From: a virus
IMG/VR virus record: IMGVR_UViG_3300033153_005042
Coordinates: 1 to 57,721 of that record
Length of the DNA: 57,721 bases
Direction: 5' to 3' (one strand)
Part shown: one piece after another, positions 23,193 to 30,093 of the stretch
Layout: each line of letters starts with the position of its first letter
Numbering within the stretch: the first letter of the stretch is position 1
Made by a program: the position numbers and the translations under genes
Notes under the pieces: generated by a model
Databases searched by the model: none
What the model was told of the DNA's origin: nothing
The model's input: only the letters and a program-made list of their open reading frames with translations

Positions 23193-23195
23193 AAT

Positions 23196-23256
23196 GAAAT
23201 TCGATTTAATTCCGTTTCGTAAATGAAAATGGATTTCATTCCGTTTCGTAGACATT
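23196..23256. repeat. Direct repeat ending CCGTTTCGT
   Basis: Two copies of a GAAATTCGATTTAATTCCGTTTCGT-like element lie here. Related copies occur near 22870 (GCCGTTTCGTTAAACGAA) and 27785 (GAAATTCGATCCGTTTC). The repeats flank the 23.2-27.8 kb plus-strand block. Confidence 0.5.
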
Positions 23257-23337
23257 GACTACTTTTCCAGAATTTTTTCCGTTCGGATGATTCGGATGAT
23301 TCGGACGCAGGATTGCCTTTGGCATAGAAATTGCGTT

Positions 23338-23595
23338 AGCAAGAACCGTGCCAGTTCCGCCCATAGCAAGAACCGTGCCAGCTGGAAACTGTCCAGAAAC
23401 TTGACACCTGTAAACCTTCAAGAACCGTGCCAGCTAAAAAACCCAGTCCGGATAGGCAGTTACAGTACGGGTGTTAGAATCCTGACACGTTGCGAAAATG
23501 TACATTGTAACCAACTGATATCACTACTAATTTTCGGGTGACCAACGATTAGACACCTTTGGTTAAGGATTAGACACTAGCAAGAATCGTGCCAG
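23338..23595 (-). promoter_or_regulatory. Cluster of minus-facing sigma-54-type sites
   Basis: CTGGCACGGTTCTTGC-type sites occur at 23338-23354, 23365-23381 and 23579-23595 (CTGGCACGATTCTTGC), with a degenerate fourth at 23418-23433 that has TT-GA at -12. The first three keep GG-N10-GC exactly. No gene is credited between 23131 and 23717. The open frame at 23236-23421 consists largely of these repeats. Confidence 0.65.
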
Positions 23596-23625
23596 CTAAT
23601 TCTCTAGTCCGGATAGGGGGGTTAC
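23445..23625. repeat. AGTCCGGATAGG-TTAC elements and TGT-N10-ACA palindrome
   Basis: AGTCCGGATAGGCAGTTAC (23445-23463) and a second copy (23606-23625) flank TGTTAGAATCCTGACA (23472-23487), an imperfect palindrome of TGT-N10-ACA form. Further copies of the first element lie at 24442, 25178 and 26777. Confidence 0.65.
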
Positions 23626-23660
23626 TGGTATGGCTATAGTCCGTATAAGTACTTACAGCT

Positions 23661-23678
23661 ATGGCATAAGTGTTGCAT
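23661..23678 (+). promoter_or_regulatory. Sigma-54-type promoter, plus-facing
   Basis: ATGGCATAAGTGTTGCATA has GG-N10-GC. It lies about 40 nt upstream of ATG 23718. Confidence 0.7.
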
Positions 23679-23717
23679 ATAGGTATATACAGCAATGCAG
23701 CTGTAGGAGGTAACAAT

Positions 23718-24380
23718 ATGACAAAACTACTAGTAAAGAATGCTAAGATTGCTAAGAGTAGTAACGATACAACTACTATATATAACTTCGGAATTCCAGC
23801 ATTTCAGGCAGCAAGCGGTTTGAGTACTTGCCCATTAGCTGGACAATGCTCTAAAGGCTGTTATGCGCAAGCTGGTGCCTACGCTTGGAGCAATGTTAAG
23901 CAAGCCTATGAATTCAGACTTAAGGCAAGCCAGCAAGCTAATTTTGCTGCTATGGTTCAATTAGAGCTTAACCCTAAAATAAAGACAGCAATCAGACAAA
24001 ACAAACAGTTGACCATAAGGATTCACGATAGTGGTGATTTTTATGATCTAACTTATACCAAAAAATGGCTCAAGCTGATGCGAGACAATCCTACTGTAAA
24101 ATTCTACGCTTATACCAAAATGGTACCAATGTTTAAGGCGCTGCAAAAATCGTGCCAAATACCTGAGAATTTCACCATTATTTTCAGTGAGGGCGGCGTG
24201 ATGGATAGCATGATTCTTGCAGGAGACAGGCATAGCCGAGTGTTCCCTGATGAAAGTTCTTTAATCTCAGCAGGTTACGACAACGCTAGTAAGAATGATC
24301 TAGTAGCAATAGAAGCAGTGAGCGGTAAAATAGGCCTGATATATCACGGGGTTAAGAGTCGGGCTTGGACTACCGACTAA
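23718..24380 (+). CDS. Gene product 88-like cysteine protein
   Basis: The product is 220 aa from ATG 23718, with AGGAGG 8 nt upstream. A C-x5-C-x3-CYA signature (Cys38, Cys44, Cys48) suggests metal or iron-sulfur binding. It is followed by RIHDSGDFYDLTY (101-113), FYAYTKM and IIFSEGGVMDS. This pattern matches the phage family called gene product 88, whose function is not established. It is a single-gene unit ended by a hairpin at about 24394-24426. Confidence 0.7.
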   Translation: MTKLLVKNAKIAKSSNDTTTIYNFGIPAFQAASGLSTCPLAGQCSKGCYAQAGAYAWSNVKQAYEFRLKASQQANFAAMVQLELNPKIKTAIRQNKQLTIRIHDSGDFYDLTYTKKWLKLMRDNPTVKFYAYTKMVPMFKALQKSCQIPENFTIIFSEGGVMDSMILAGDRHSRVFPDESSLISAGYDNASKNDLVAIEAVSGKIGLIYHGVKSRAWTTD

Positions 24381-24393
24381 TCCTTAGACACTA

Positions 24394-24434
24394 TTGAGCT
24401 GGTACGTGCAACAACCGTGCCAGTTCTTAATTTT
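24394..24434 (+). terminator. Hairpin terminator overlapping a minus-facing promoter-like site
   Basis: GAGCTGGTACG pairs with CGTGCCAGTTC around a 9-nt loop, followed by TTAATTTT. The right arm and loop contain the minus-facing GG-N10-GC site (24407-24423). Confidence 0.6.
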
Positions 24435-24441
24435 CGGGCAT

Positions 24442-24489
24442 AGTCCGGATAGGCACTTACAGAATATACACCTGTCAATTCCTTATACA
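24442..24489. promoter_or_regulatory. Upstream regulatory elements
   Basis: AGTCCGGATAGGCACTTAC (24442-24460) is followed by TGTCAATTCCTTATACA (24473-24489), a TGT...ACA palindrome about 45 nt upstream of the -24 element of the next promoter. Confidence 0.6.
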
Positions 24490-24530
24490 CCATGACTACC
24501 CCTAACATACTGTTATCACTATAGCCACAC

Positions 24531-24548
24531 TTGGCACACATACTGCAT
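24531..24548 (+). promoter_or_regulatory. Sigma-54-type promoter, plus-facing
   Basis: TTGGCACACATACTGCAT is a strong -24/-12 match, about 30 nt before the GTG start at 24576. Confidence 0.8.
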
Positions 24549-24575
24549 TACTATAGATAGAAGGAGGGACTAGAT

Positions 24576-24722
24576 GTGAATATTATAGACCTAATACTTA
24601 TAGTAATAACCAGCATACTGTTTATAAGTTTTCTGTATAGGCTTCATAAGCTAGGAACTATGTTAGACAAAATAACGGAGGTATACAATGACCAACAAAG
24701 CACATTTAACAGCAATAAGTAG
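24576..24722 (+). CDS. Small membrane protein
   Basis: The product is 48 aa from GTG 24576, with AGGAGGG upstream. Residues 2-22 form one transmembrane helix (LILIVITSILFISFL), followed by a polar tail. It overlaps the next gene's start by 35 nt. Confidence 0.65.
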   Translation: MNIIDLILIVITSILFISFLYRLHKLGTMLDKITEVYNDQQSTFNSNK

Positions 24723-25125
24723 AAATAGCCCTAGCGTACCTATGAGACGTTTAAACAAAGCAGGAAGGCTAGGAGCTAAAAGAATGCTAGACTTTGGCTG
24801 TGGTAGAGGTTTGGACGCTACAACGTACGGTCTAGACAAGTATGACCCTCATTATTACCCTGAGAAAGACTGGAAAGTAGCTAAGTATGATGTTATTACA
24901 TGTAATTATGTATTGAACGTTATACCTACTAAGGAGGAACGTACCGCAGTCATAGAGGATATTAGAAACCTGTTAACAAAAGGAGGTATTGCCTACATAA
25001 CTGTAAGAAGAGACATAAAAACACAAGGTTACACTAAGAGAGGGACATTTCAAGAAAATATAACCCTTAACCTAGCTAAACTATGGGAGAATTCTAGCTA
25101 TTGCACATACGTGTTACATTATTAA
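24688..25125 (+). CDS. SAM-dependent methyltransferase-like protein
   Basis: The product is 145 aa. LDFGCGRG (34-41) is the SAM-binding motif I. YDVITCNYVLNVIP (about 73-86) is the motif-IV-like strand and ILTKGGIAYITV-type text follows. The fold is short, without an obvious target-recognition domain. The substrate is unknown; DNA, RNA and small molecules are all possible. ACGGAGG lies upstream of ATG. Confidence 0.75.
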   Translation: MTNKAHLTAISRNSPSVPMRRLNKAGRLGAKRMLDFGCGRGLDATTYGLDKYDPHYYPEKDWKVAKYDVITCNYVLNVIPTKEERTAVIEDIRNLLTKGGIAYITVRRDIKTQGYTKRGTFQENITLNLAKLWENSSYCTYVLHY

Positions 25126-25130
25126 CCCTT

Positions 25131-25170
25131 AGCAAGAACTGTGCCAGTTATTACTGGCGCTTTCTTCTGT
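25131..25170 (+). terminator. Hairpin terminator overlapping a minus-facing promoter-like site
   Basis: GTGCCAGT-TATT-ACTGGCGC is followed by TTTCTTCT. The segment 25131-25147 also reads CTGGCACAGTTCTTGCT on the minus strand, with GG-N10-GC. Confidence 0.6.
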
Positions 25171-25177
25171 AGGTTGT

Positions 25178-25221
25178 CGTCCGGATAGGTAGTTACGTAA
25201 AGTGTCAATTTATTGTGTACA
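25178..25221. promoter_or_regulatory. Upstream regulatory elements
   Basis: CGTCCGGATAGGTAGTTAC (25178-25196) is followed by TGTCAATTTATTGTGTACA (25203-25221), about 60 nt upstream of the next -24 element. Confidence 0.6.
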
Positions 25222-25281
25222 GGTGTATAATGCTTGGTCAGTTAGGTAAGGTGTAAGTACTTGATATTGCTATAGCTAGAC

Positions 25282-25299
25282 ATGGCATGGGTTGTGCAT
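25282..25299 (+). promoter_or_regulatory. Sigma-54-type promoter, plus-facing
   Basis: ATGGCATGGGTTGTGCAT has GG-N10-GC. It is followed by ATAATAGTGAAAGGAAGG and the start at 25327. Confidence 0.7.
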
Positions 25300-25326
25300 T
25301 ATATAATAGTGAAAGGAAGGTGATTT

Positions 25327-25578
25327 ATGCAAGTACACGGAACAATACAATGGCACGACGATAAGGGTTGGGTTACTCATGATATCGAGTACGAAGCTAC
25401 TCTAGAGATAGAGAAGAACTACGGTTGTGACGCTGATGGTAATAGAGGTATCAAGATAGCCTATATATCCGATTACGATTACGAACTACCTTATAGCGAT
25501 ATGTCAGACAAGGACAAAGCTGAAATATACGAACTAGTAGAAGAACATGCAGCAGAGCAAGAACCCTACAACATTTAA
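25327..25578 (+). CDS. Hypothetical acidic protein
   Basis: The product is 83 aa. It opens QVHGTIQWHDDKGWVTHDIE (beta-rich) and ends in an acidic helix (DKDKAEIYELVEEHAAE). AGGAAGG lies upstream. It shares a transcript with 25590. Confidence 0.7.
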   Translation: MQVHGTIQWHDDKGWVTHDIEYEATLEIEKNYGCDADGNRGIKIAYISDYDYELPYSDMSDKDKAEIYELVEEHAAEQEPYNI

Positions 25579-25589
25579 AAGGAGTTATT

Positions 25590-26165
25590 ATGACTAAGGC
25601 AAAAAAAGTTACTGTTATTCAACCATCTACCAATTTTGGAGGATTGTTAGATATCAAGTTAGGGATGAAAGACGTTATTGACATTATCATGCAAGAAGAG
25701 GAGGATAAACTCACTGCTGAATTAGAACAAGCTATAGTACTAGCTACACAAGCGCAAAAGAATAAGGAGGATTACATAACGGCTATGAAGAGTAAACTGG
25801 AAAAATCATTCCTAGAATTGGTAGCCGCCGCTTTTGGATTGAAAGAACAGGATTGTACCGCTAGTAACTATTCTTATAGAGATAATATTGAAATATCCGT
25901 AACTCATGATAAATCTGACCTTTCTGTAAATAAAAGGTTCCCTTACACCAAAAAATACCTCAAAGGCAGAATCAAGTTAGGTAAAATTTGCAACGATTTA
26001 CAGGACATCGTCTGGCGGTGTGAGCAACGTGTGACACAACTCAATAAGAAATCGAGGAAAGCTAGGACTTTGATCGTCAAACAATTACTTGCCAATACGC
26101 CCGAAGGTGCTACTTTATTACAGCAAGTTACCAAAGCTAAACAATTATTAATAACCCCTAAATAA
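25590..26165 (+). CDS. Hypothetical helical protein
   Basis: The product is 191 aa. A long charged helix (EEEDKLTAELEQAIVLATQ near 36-54) is followed by a basic C-terminal region with KKSRKARTLIVKQLL. AGGAG lies upstream of ATG. No family is recognised. Confidence 0.7.
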   Translation: MTKAKKVTVIQPSTNFGGLLDIKLGMKDVIDIIMQEEEDKLTAELEQAIVLATQAQKNKEDYITAMKSKLEKSFLELVAAAFGLKEQDCTASNYSYRDNIEISVTHDKSDLSVNKRFPYTKKYLKGRIKLGKICNDLQDIVWRCEQRVTQLNKKSRKARTLIVKQLLANTPEGATLLQQVTKAKQLLITPK

Positions 26166-26169
26166 CCTT

Positions 26170-26214
26170 AGCAAGAAGTATGCCAGTTAACGCTGGTATA
26201 TTTTCTACAACCTA
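26170..26214 (+). terminator. Hairpin terminator overlapping a minus-facing promoter-like site
   Basis: TGCCAG-ttaacg-CTGGTA is followed by TATTTTCT. The segment 26170-26186 reads CTGGCATACTTCTTGC on the minus strand. Confidence 0.55.
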
Positions 26215-26244
26215 CTGTCCGGACTATGACTACCTTATCCGTAG

Positions 26245-26263
26245 TGTCTACCATTTTTAGACA
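26245..26263. promoter_or_regulatory. TGTCTA/TAGACA palindrome
   Basis: TGTCTACCATTTTTAGACA is a clean inverted repeat about 60 nt upstream of the next -24 element. Confidence 0.6.
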
Positions 26264-26323
26264 CCTGACCAATCCTTAAACAGTCTTGCTTACCCTAACT
26301 AGCTGATATTACTAGCACAGGGC

Positions 26324-26341
26324 TTGGCACACAATCTGCAT
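26324..26341 (+). promoter_or_regulatory. Sigma-54-type promoter, plus-facing
   Basis: TTGGCACACAATCTGCAT keeps GG-N10-GC, about 40 nt before ATG 26384. Confidence 0.8.
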
Positions 26342-26383
26342 TATATATAGTACAAGGCAATCAAGCCTTATAGGAGGTTCATT

Positions 26384-26722
26384 ATGAAAGCTATTTTAAT
26401 CGACGTAGTAAAAAGGGCGGTTACTCAGATTGATATCCCAGCAGGTATCGAAGCAATCAAACAACAGCTCGGCGTTAGCTGTTTTACAGTTGTCTGTCCT
26501 TTAGACAGTTCGGACGCCGTCTATTGTGACGACGAAGGATTACTAAATAACCCACAAGATTTTTTCACCTTGGGCAATTACCCTCAGCCTATCGCTGGTA
26601 ACGGCTTAATTCTTGGTACAGATTCTGAAGGCCGCTCGGTAGACTGTGAAGCCTTGCTAGAAGATATTCAAAACGACGTTATTTTTATGGACTTGGGAGC
26701 GGTGCTCGCAAACCACGCATAA
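26384..26722 (+). CDS. DUF3846-like protein
   Basis: The product is 112 aa. VYCDDEGLLNNPQDFF and YPQPIAGNGLILGTDSEG match the layout of DUF3846-type phage and plasmid proteins (function unknown). AGGAGG lies 7 nt before ATG. It is a single-gene unit. Confidence 0.6.
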   Translation: MKAILIDVVKRAVTQIDIPAGIEAIKQQLGVSCFTVVCPLDSSDAVYCDDEGLLNNPQDFFTLGNYPQPIAGNGLILGTDSEGRSVDCEALLEDIQNDVIFMDLGAVLANHA

Positions 26723-26730
26723 CCTCCTTT

Positions 26731-26772
26731 CAAGAAGTGTGCCAACTTTGTTGGTGCATTTCGCTTAACCTT
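26731..26772 (+). terminator. Hairpin terminator
   Basis: TGCCAAC-TTT-GTTGGTGCA is followed by TTTCGCTT. Its left flank is a degenerate copy of the minus-facing site, with GA instead of GC at -12. Confidence 0.5.
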
Positions 26773-26776
26773 TCAT

Positions 26777-26840
26777 AGTCCGGACAGGTAGTTACAGGCT
26801 AGTGTCAATTTATTATATACAACTGTCAATTCCTTAGACA
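26777..26840. promoter_or_regulatory. Upstream regulatory elements
   Basis: AGTCCGGACAGGTAGTTAC (26777-26795) is followed by TGTCAATTTATTATATACA (26803-26821) and TGTCAATTCCTTAGACA (26824-26840), 45-80 nt upstream of the next -24 element. Confidence 0.65.
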
Positions 26841-26881
26841 GATAGTCACCCAGTAACTAGGTGTTATCACTAGGTAGGGAC

Positions 26882-26899
26882 TTGGCATACTACCTGCAT
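26882..26899 (+). promoter_or_regulatory. Sigma-54-type promoter, plus-facing
   Basis: TTGGCATACTACCTGCAT has GG-N10-GC, about 25 nt before ATG 26925. Confidence 0.75.
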
Positions 26900-26924
26900 T
26901 AGTAATAGTGAAAGGAGTACTAAC

Positions 26925-27044
26925 ATGGACAAAAGAGACATAGGCGACATCGTATTAATATTCGTACTAGTGACAGGGATCGGAACAATCGGATTCTTAG
27001 CAGCTTTAGCGACAGTAAAATTATTAAGTCTGGGAGGATACTAA
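26925..27044 (+). CDS. Small membrane protein
   Basis: The product is 39 aa with one transmembrane helix (IVLIFVLVTGIGTIGFLAAL). AAGGAG lies upstream of ATG. Its stop overlaps the next ATG (TAATG). Confidence 0.6.
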   Translation: MDKRDIGDIVLIFVLVTGIGTIGFLAALATVKLLSLGGY

Positions 27045-27250
27045 TGAAATTACTACCGAATACTAAGTACACCACTAGGGACGGCACTGAAGTGCTAATA
27101 ACAGACGTTAACACTGAAAATGGCACTAGTTACAAGATTACTGGTAATATTGTCGACAGCTCGGTTAAGATGTCGTGGTTGGATAACGGATCATATTTAG
27201 CCCCAACAGTTAAACACTCATTCGACATAACCCAAGGAGAGAATCCATGA
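27044..27250 (+). CDS. Small beta-rich protein
   Basis: The product is 68 aa. It opens KLLPNTKYTTRDGTEVLITD, like the minus-strand gene at 17629-17976. GGGAGG lies upstream. It has no tag. Confidence 0.65.
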   Translation: MKLLPNTKYTTRDGTEVLITDVNTENGTSYKITGNIVDSSVKMSWLDNGSYLAPTVKHSFDITQGENP

Positions 27251-27384
27251 CTACCTCAGAAAAACAAACAGAATACCAAGGATTAACAGATCACCCTAAG
27301 GAACGTTCAGCAAGATTAGACAGATTAAGAGCTATGAGCAAGGCTGTAACAAAGACTACAACCCCACCCCCTACAATAAACTAG
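27247..27384 (+). CDS. Small basic protein
   Basis: The product is 45 aa. It opens TTSEKQTEYQGLTDHPKERS, followed by an Arg-rich helix and a proline-rich end (TTPPPTIN). GGAG lies upstream and the ATG overlaps the previous stop. Its stop is within the terminator hairpin. Confidence 0.6.
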   Translation: MTTSEKQTEYQGLTDHPKERSARLDRLRAMSKAVTKTTTPPPTIN

Positions 27385-27400
27385 GGGGGTAGTTTTACCC
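27371..27400 (+). terminator. GC-rich hairpin terminator
   Basis: CCCCCTA-caataaac-TAGGGGG is followed by GTAGTTTTA. It may attenuate transcription before 27443, which has no promoter of its own. Confidence 0.55.
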
Positions 27401-27442
27401 ATATACATATACCCTATATAACACACCACTAAGGAGATTATC

Positions 27443-27772
27443 ATGGAAGCATTCAAAAGAACAACTAAGTCCGCCTCAGGCACTAGCTTAAAAACACATA
27501 TCACAGTATCTTATCCAAAGCTTATTGAGCTATTTGGTCAACCCGACGAAGGTTGCGGTTATAAGGTCAGCGGAGAGTTCACGTTTGAGGCCTCTAATGG
27601 AGAGCTGGTGACGTTGTACGACTGGAAGAGTACCTCACTATACGACGGCCTCTCACAGTCTCCTCAGCAGCTTAGAGAGCGTACTAGCGTAGAGCTGAAT
27701 ATTGGTGGCAATAACGCTATCACAGCTCAGATATTCGCTTTATGGTTACAAGGGAGTTTAGCTACTGCGTAG
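27443..27772 (+). CDS. Hypothetical protein
   Basis: The product is 109 aa. SGEFTFEASNGELVTLYDWKS is beta-rich and QIFALWLQGSLATA closes the protein. AAGGAG lies upstream of ATG. No family is recognised. Confidence 0.65.
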   Translation: MEAFKRTTKSASGTSLKTHITVSYPKLIELFGQPDEGCGYKVSGEFTFEASNGELVTLYDWKSTSLYDGLSQSPQQLRERTSVELNIGGNNAITAQIFALWLQGSLATA

Positions 27773-27857
27773 GTGAAATGAAAATGAAATTCGATCCGTT
27801 TCCCTTTCGGTAGTGTTTTTACTGCTGGAGGGGAAAAATCGGTAATGAGAATGGTAA

Positions 27858-27872
27858 TGAGAATCATTCTCA
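27858..27872. promoter_or_regulatory. Fur-box-like 7-1-7 palindrome
   Basis: TGAGAAT-C-ATTCTCA matches the Fur 7-1-7 consensus TGATAAT-N-ATTATCA at 12 of 14 arm positions, with a preceding GGTAATGAGAATGG half-repeat. Whether a host regulator binds is unknown. Confidence 0.4.
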
Positions 27873-27888
27873 AAATCGCCTGTGGTAT

Positions 27889-27966
27889 TTTTGACACATG
27901 TCAAAATCCTGACATGTTAGAATCCTGACATGTTAGAATCCTGACACCCTGTCAAATTTTTTGACA
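27889..27966. repeat. TGACA/TGTCA operator array
   Basis: TTTTGACA-CA-TGTCAAAA (27889-27906) is followed by two tandem TGTTAGAATCCTGACA units (27915-27930, 27931-27946) and TGTCAAATTTTTTGACA (27950-27966). The same TGTTAGAATCCTGACA occurs at 23472. It lies in a gene-free stretch (27773-28561). Confidence 0.7.
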
Positions 27967-27996
27967 CTTTGACCAAATTATGGTCACATCTATATA

Positions 27997-28202
27997 TGCA
28001 AGTACCATGCCAGCAACCCACCATAGCAATATCAACCACTTAGCTCAAATCGACCAATCCTTAGACAGTTTGTGTATATTCTTTACACACTATCGCTTGG
28101 CCTGTTTATAGCATTAGCAAGAACCATGCCAGCGACCCAGATTTTTCTTGGTACGTATATTGCATACGTCCGACCTATCCGGATAAGCAAGTATCATGCC
28201 AA
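27997..28202 (-). promoter_or_regulatory. Three minus-facing sigma-54-type sites
   Basis: CTGGCATGGTACTTGCA (27997-28013), CTGGCATGGTTCTTGC (28116-28132) and TTGGCATGATACTTGC (28186-28202) all keep GG-N10-GC. They face the operator array rather than any minus-strand gene. A degenerate CCGGATA element lies at 28176. Confidence 0.6.
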
Positions 28203-28561
28203 CCGTAAAACATAACCTACCGTAATTACAGTAATTCGCTCCAGATCGCCGAGGAAATTTATTACATACTAGTACTAGCAAACTAGCCTAAACGCTCTAG
28301 AGGCTTTATATAGGCGTTATAGAGGCTATATTGTTCTACTATATATACCAGTTTTTGTCATGCCTAGTAAACCTGTAACCTATAGATATTACAGCGTTAT
28401 TCGGCCTCCGCAGAAATAGCCCATTTATTCTCATATTTTAACCTTGCAATATCAGAGACTTACAAGGTTTATTCACTTTTTTTTACTTTACCTCTCAAGT
28501 TATTGCACCCAATGCCGATAGGTAAGTATAACAAGAAACAAACAACAACAAAGGAGTTAAC

Positions 28562-28675
28562 ATGGTAGCGGTTTTAATGATGGTAGGAATTTTACTAGCG
28601 TTTTCAATCGGTTGCGAGCTTGACAATATCAAGCGACAAAAAAGACTTAATAGAATCTGGAATATTAACAAGTAA
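28562..28675 (+). CDS. Small membrane protein
   Basis: The product is 37 aa. One N-terminal hydrophobic helix (VLMMVGILLAFSIG) with a cysteine at 20 is followed by a basic tail. AAGGAG lies upstream of ATG. I see no sigma-54-type site upstream; the preceding 28240-28561 stretch is AT-rich with short repeats of TATAGAGGC and no gene. Confidence 0.6.
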   Translation: MVAVLMMVGILLAFSIGCELDNIKRQKRLNRIWNINK

Positions 28676-28700
28676 TATCAACACCTTAAGGAGGTACATT

Positions 28701-28976
28701 ATGTGTAACCAAGCGAAATTACAGAAGAAAATTAACAGTTCAGCTCAATTCAACCAAGTTGCCAGTTTCATCAAAGAAATCAGCGACTTAGAAGGTAACT
28801 TAGTAGACAAGTGGTTTTTCTACTTTGCAGTTTGTCCTTGGACGAACGAAAGCTTGCCTTTGAAGGTATCTAACATCAATACTACGCTATTCTGTCAATT
28901 GTTCCCTAGAATGAAGCCCACTAGTTGTGAGCGCCATCTACGGCTCTACAAGGAGCTTACACGAGAGATCAAGTAA
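28701..28976 (+). CDS. Hypothetical helical protein
   Basis: The product is 91 aa from ATG 28701, with AAGGAGG 8 nt upstream; the longer frame overlaps the membrane gene and lacks a ribosome site. It has several Trp/Phe residues (DKWFFYFAVCPW) and a basic C-terminus. Confidence 0.7.
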   Translation: MCNQAKLQKKINSSAQFNQVASFIKEISDLEGNLVDKWFFYFAVCPWTNESLPLKVSNINTTLFCQLFPRMKPTSCERHLRLYKELTREIK

Positions 28977-28980
28977 TTAC

Positions 28981-28999
28981 GGGGGGTTACGACCCCTCA
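28981..28999 (+). terminator. Possible hairpin
   Basis: GGGG-ttacga-CCCC lies directly after the stop at 28976. A related AAGGG-CCCTT hairpin with TTTT lies at about 29285-29305 after the next gene. Confidence 0.4.
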
Positions 29000-29053
29000 A
29001 CCTTACAAGAATATAAGATTCACTCTAACTAACTAATATAACAGGAGAATATC

Positions 29054-29248
29054 ATGCAAGTAGAAATCTCAATAGAGCTAGATCACCTTTATCCTAATGA
29101 TATCATAGAGTTACACCGATCGGGGATTATTTCACTGGCTGAAATCGCTGCAACCGACTGTATTCACAAGGAATTCGGGGATATTCTGAAAGATTACGTA
29201 TCCTTACAGAAATATAAGGATCTGGGGATAACTAAGGTAACTGGCTGA
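29054..29248 (+). CDS. Small hypothetical protein
   Basis: The product is 64 aa, opening QVEISIELDHLYPNDIIELH and continuing as an amphipathic helix-strand mixture. CAGGAG lies upstream. It is the last plus-strand gene before the second minus-strand tag cluster, which converges on it. Confidence 0.65.
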   Translation: MQVEISIELDHLYPNDIIELHRSGIISLAEIAATDCIHKEFGDILKDYVSLQKYKDLGITKVTG

Positions 29249-29386
29249 TATTACAGGGAATTAATATAAAAAGGTGTATAATTCAAGGGGGTTACGCCCT
29301 TTTGAGCGCCGAAATGTCCAGACTAGGGTCACACATGCTTTAAAGAAAATTTTTAGAAAAAAAATAAAAAAGATTCCGCTAAGGAA

Positions 29387-29632
29387 TCATAAATATATAG
29401 TTCTGGCTAGTTCTGAAAAGGGTACCACTTCTTCCTGGATGGCGTACAGAACGCCTTCTTGCTGATGTGGAACATCTTCAGACGGTAAGGGCCTTGACGC
29501 TCCTATAACGTTTGAGAGACAGTAAATGTCGTTCATATTTGAAAAATAGTAGATATGAGTGATTTGTCCTTTAGCACCTTTAAAAGGACCTTTAATAATC
29601 AGCACCTCATCCCCAACAACGTATTTTTTCAT
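29387..29632 (-). CDS. KOW/SH3-like tag-family protein
   Basis: The product is 81 aa from ATG 29632 (GGAG upstream). It opens KKYVVGDEVLIIKGPFKGAK, a very KOW-like start, and ends ELARTIYL. It is the final gene of its cluster with nothing downstream, so the tag cannot be explained by an overlapping start. Confidence 0.82.
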   Translation of the reverse strand: MKKYVVGDEVLIIKGPFKGAKGQITHIYYFSNMNDIYCLSNVIGASRPLPSEDVPHQQEGVLYAIQEEVVPFSELARTIYL

Positions 29633-29671
29633 ATTGACTCCATAATAGTGGTACATGTTGATATTACTGCG

Positions 29672-29890
29672 TTATTCGTACAAAGCTTTTGACAACTCGG
29701 TAGACAGCCCTACAATCTCATCTAAAAACACTATACGCTCTTCAACCTGTCCGCCCACCCTTAGAGACACTAAAAAGTTTTGATTACTAACGTTACCACC
29801 TTCTAGACCTTTAAGTATAAAACCTGTCGTAATACTTCCTAAATACCACAAGTTACAAATAATCTCATCACCAACAGTAAAATCTCTCAT
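29672..29890 (-). CDS. Tag-family protein
   Basis: The product is 72 aa from ATG 29890, just after the upstream tag. It opens RDFTVGDEIICNLWYLG and ends ELSKALYE. Confidence 0.8.
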   Translation of the reverse strand: MRDFTVGDEIICNLWYLGSITTGFILKGLEGGNVSNQNFLVSLRVGGQVEERIVFLDEIVGLSTELSKALYE

Positions 29891-30093
29891 AAGTATAAAG
29901 CCTTTGTTAACTCTGTAACAAACCCTACTATCGAAGGTCCCCAAACTACCGTCCTATTACCCCAATCATCGTCTGAATCAACTATTACATAAAAACCCTG
30001 GTATACATCCAAAGTACCTACTGCATACCCACTCAGCAATGGACGCTTGTATATGACCTTATCACCTTTTTTGTATTTATTATCTTTTGTCAT
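29887..30093 (-). CDS. KOW/SH3-like tag-family protein
   Basis: The product is 68 aa. It opens TKDNKYKKGDKVIYKRP, followed by YAVGTLDVYQGFYVIVDSD, and ends ELTKALYL. Confidence 0.8.
   Translation of the reverse strand: MTKDNKYKKGDKVIYKRPLLSGYAVGTLDVYQGFYVIVDSDDDWGNRTVVWGPSIVGFVTELTKALYL

Noticed and set aside
23236-23421. Open frame of 61 codons on the minus strand
   Set aside because: It starts at TTG without a ribosome site, and its repeated GTVLA phrases are simply translations of the repeated CTGGCACGGTTCTTGC promoter-like sites.
28161-28177. Additional minus-facing GG-N10-GC site (TAGGTCGGACGTATGCA)
   Set aside because: The -24 region lacks TGG and there is no associated gene; probably chance within the CCGGATA repeat.
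29274-29465. Plus-strand open frame after 29248
   Set aside because: It contains a terminator-like hairpin and runs antisense into the tag-family gene at 29387-29632, which has a good start and the tag.
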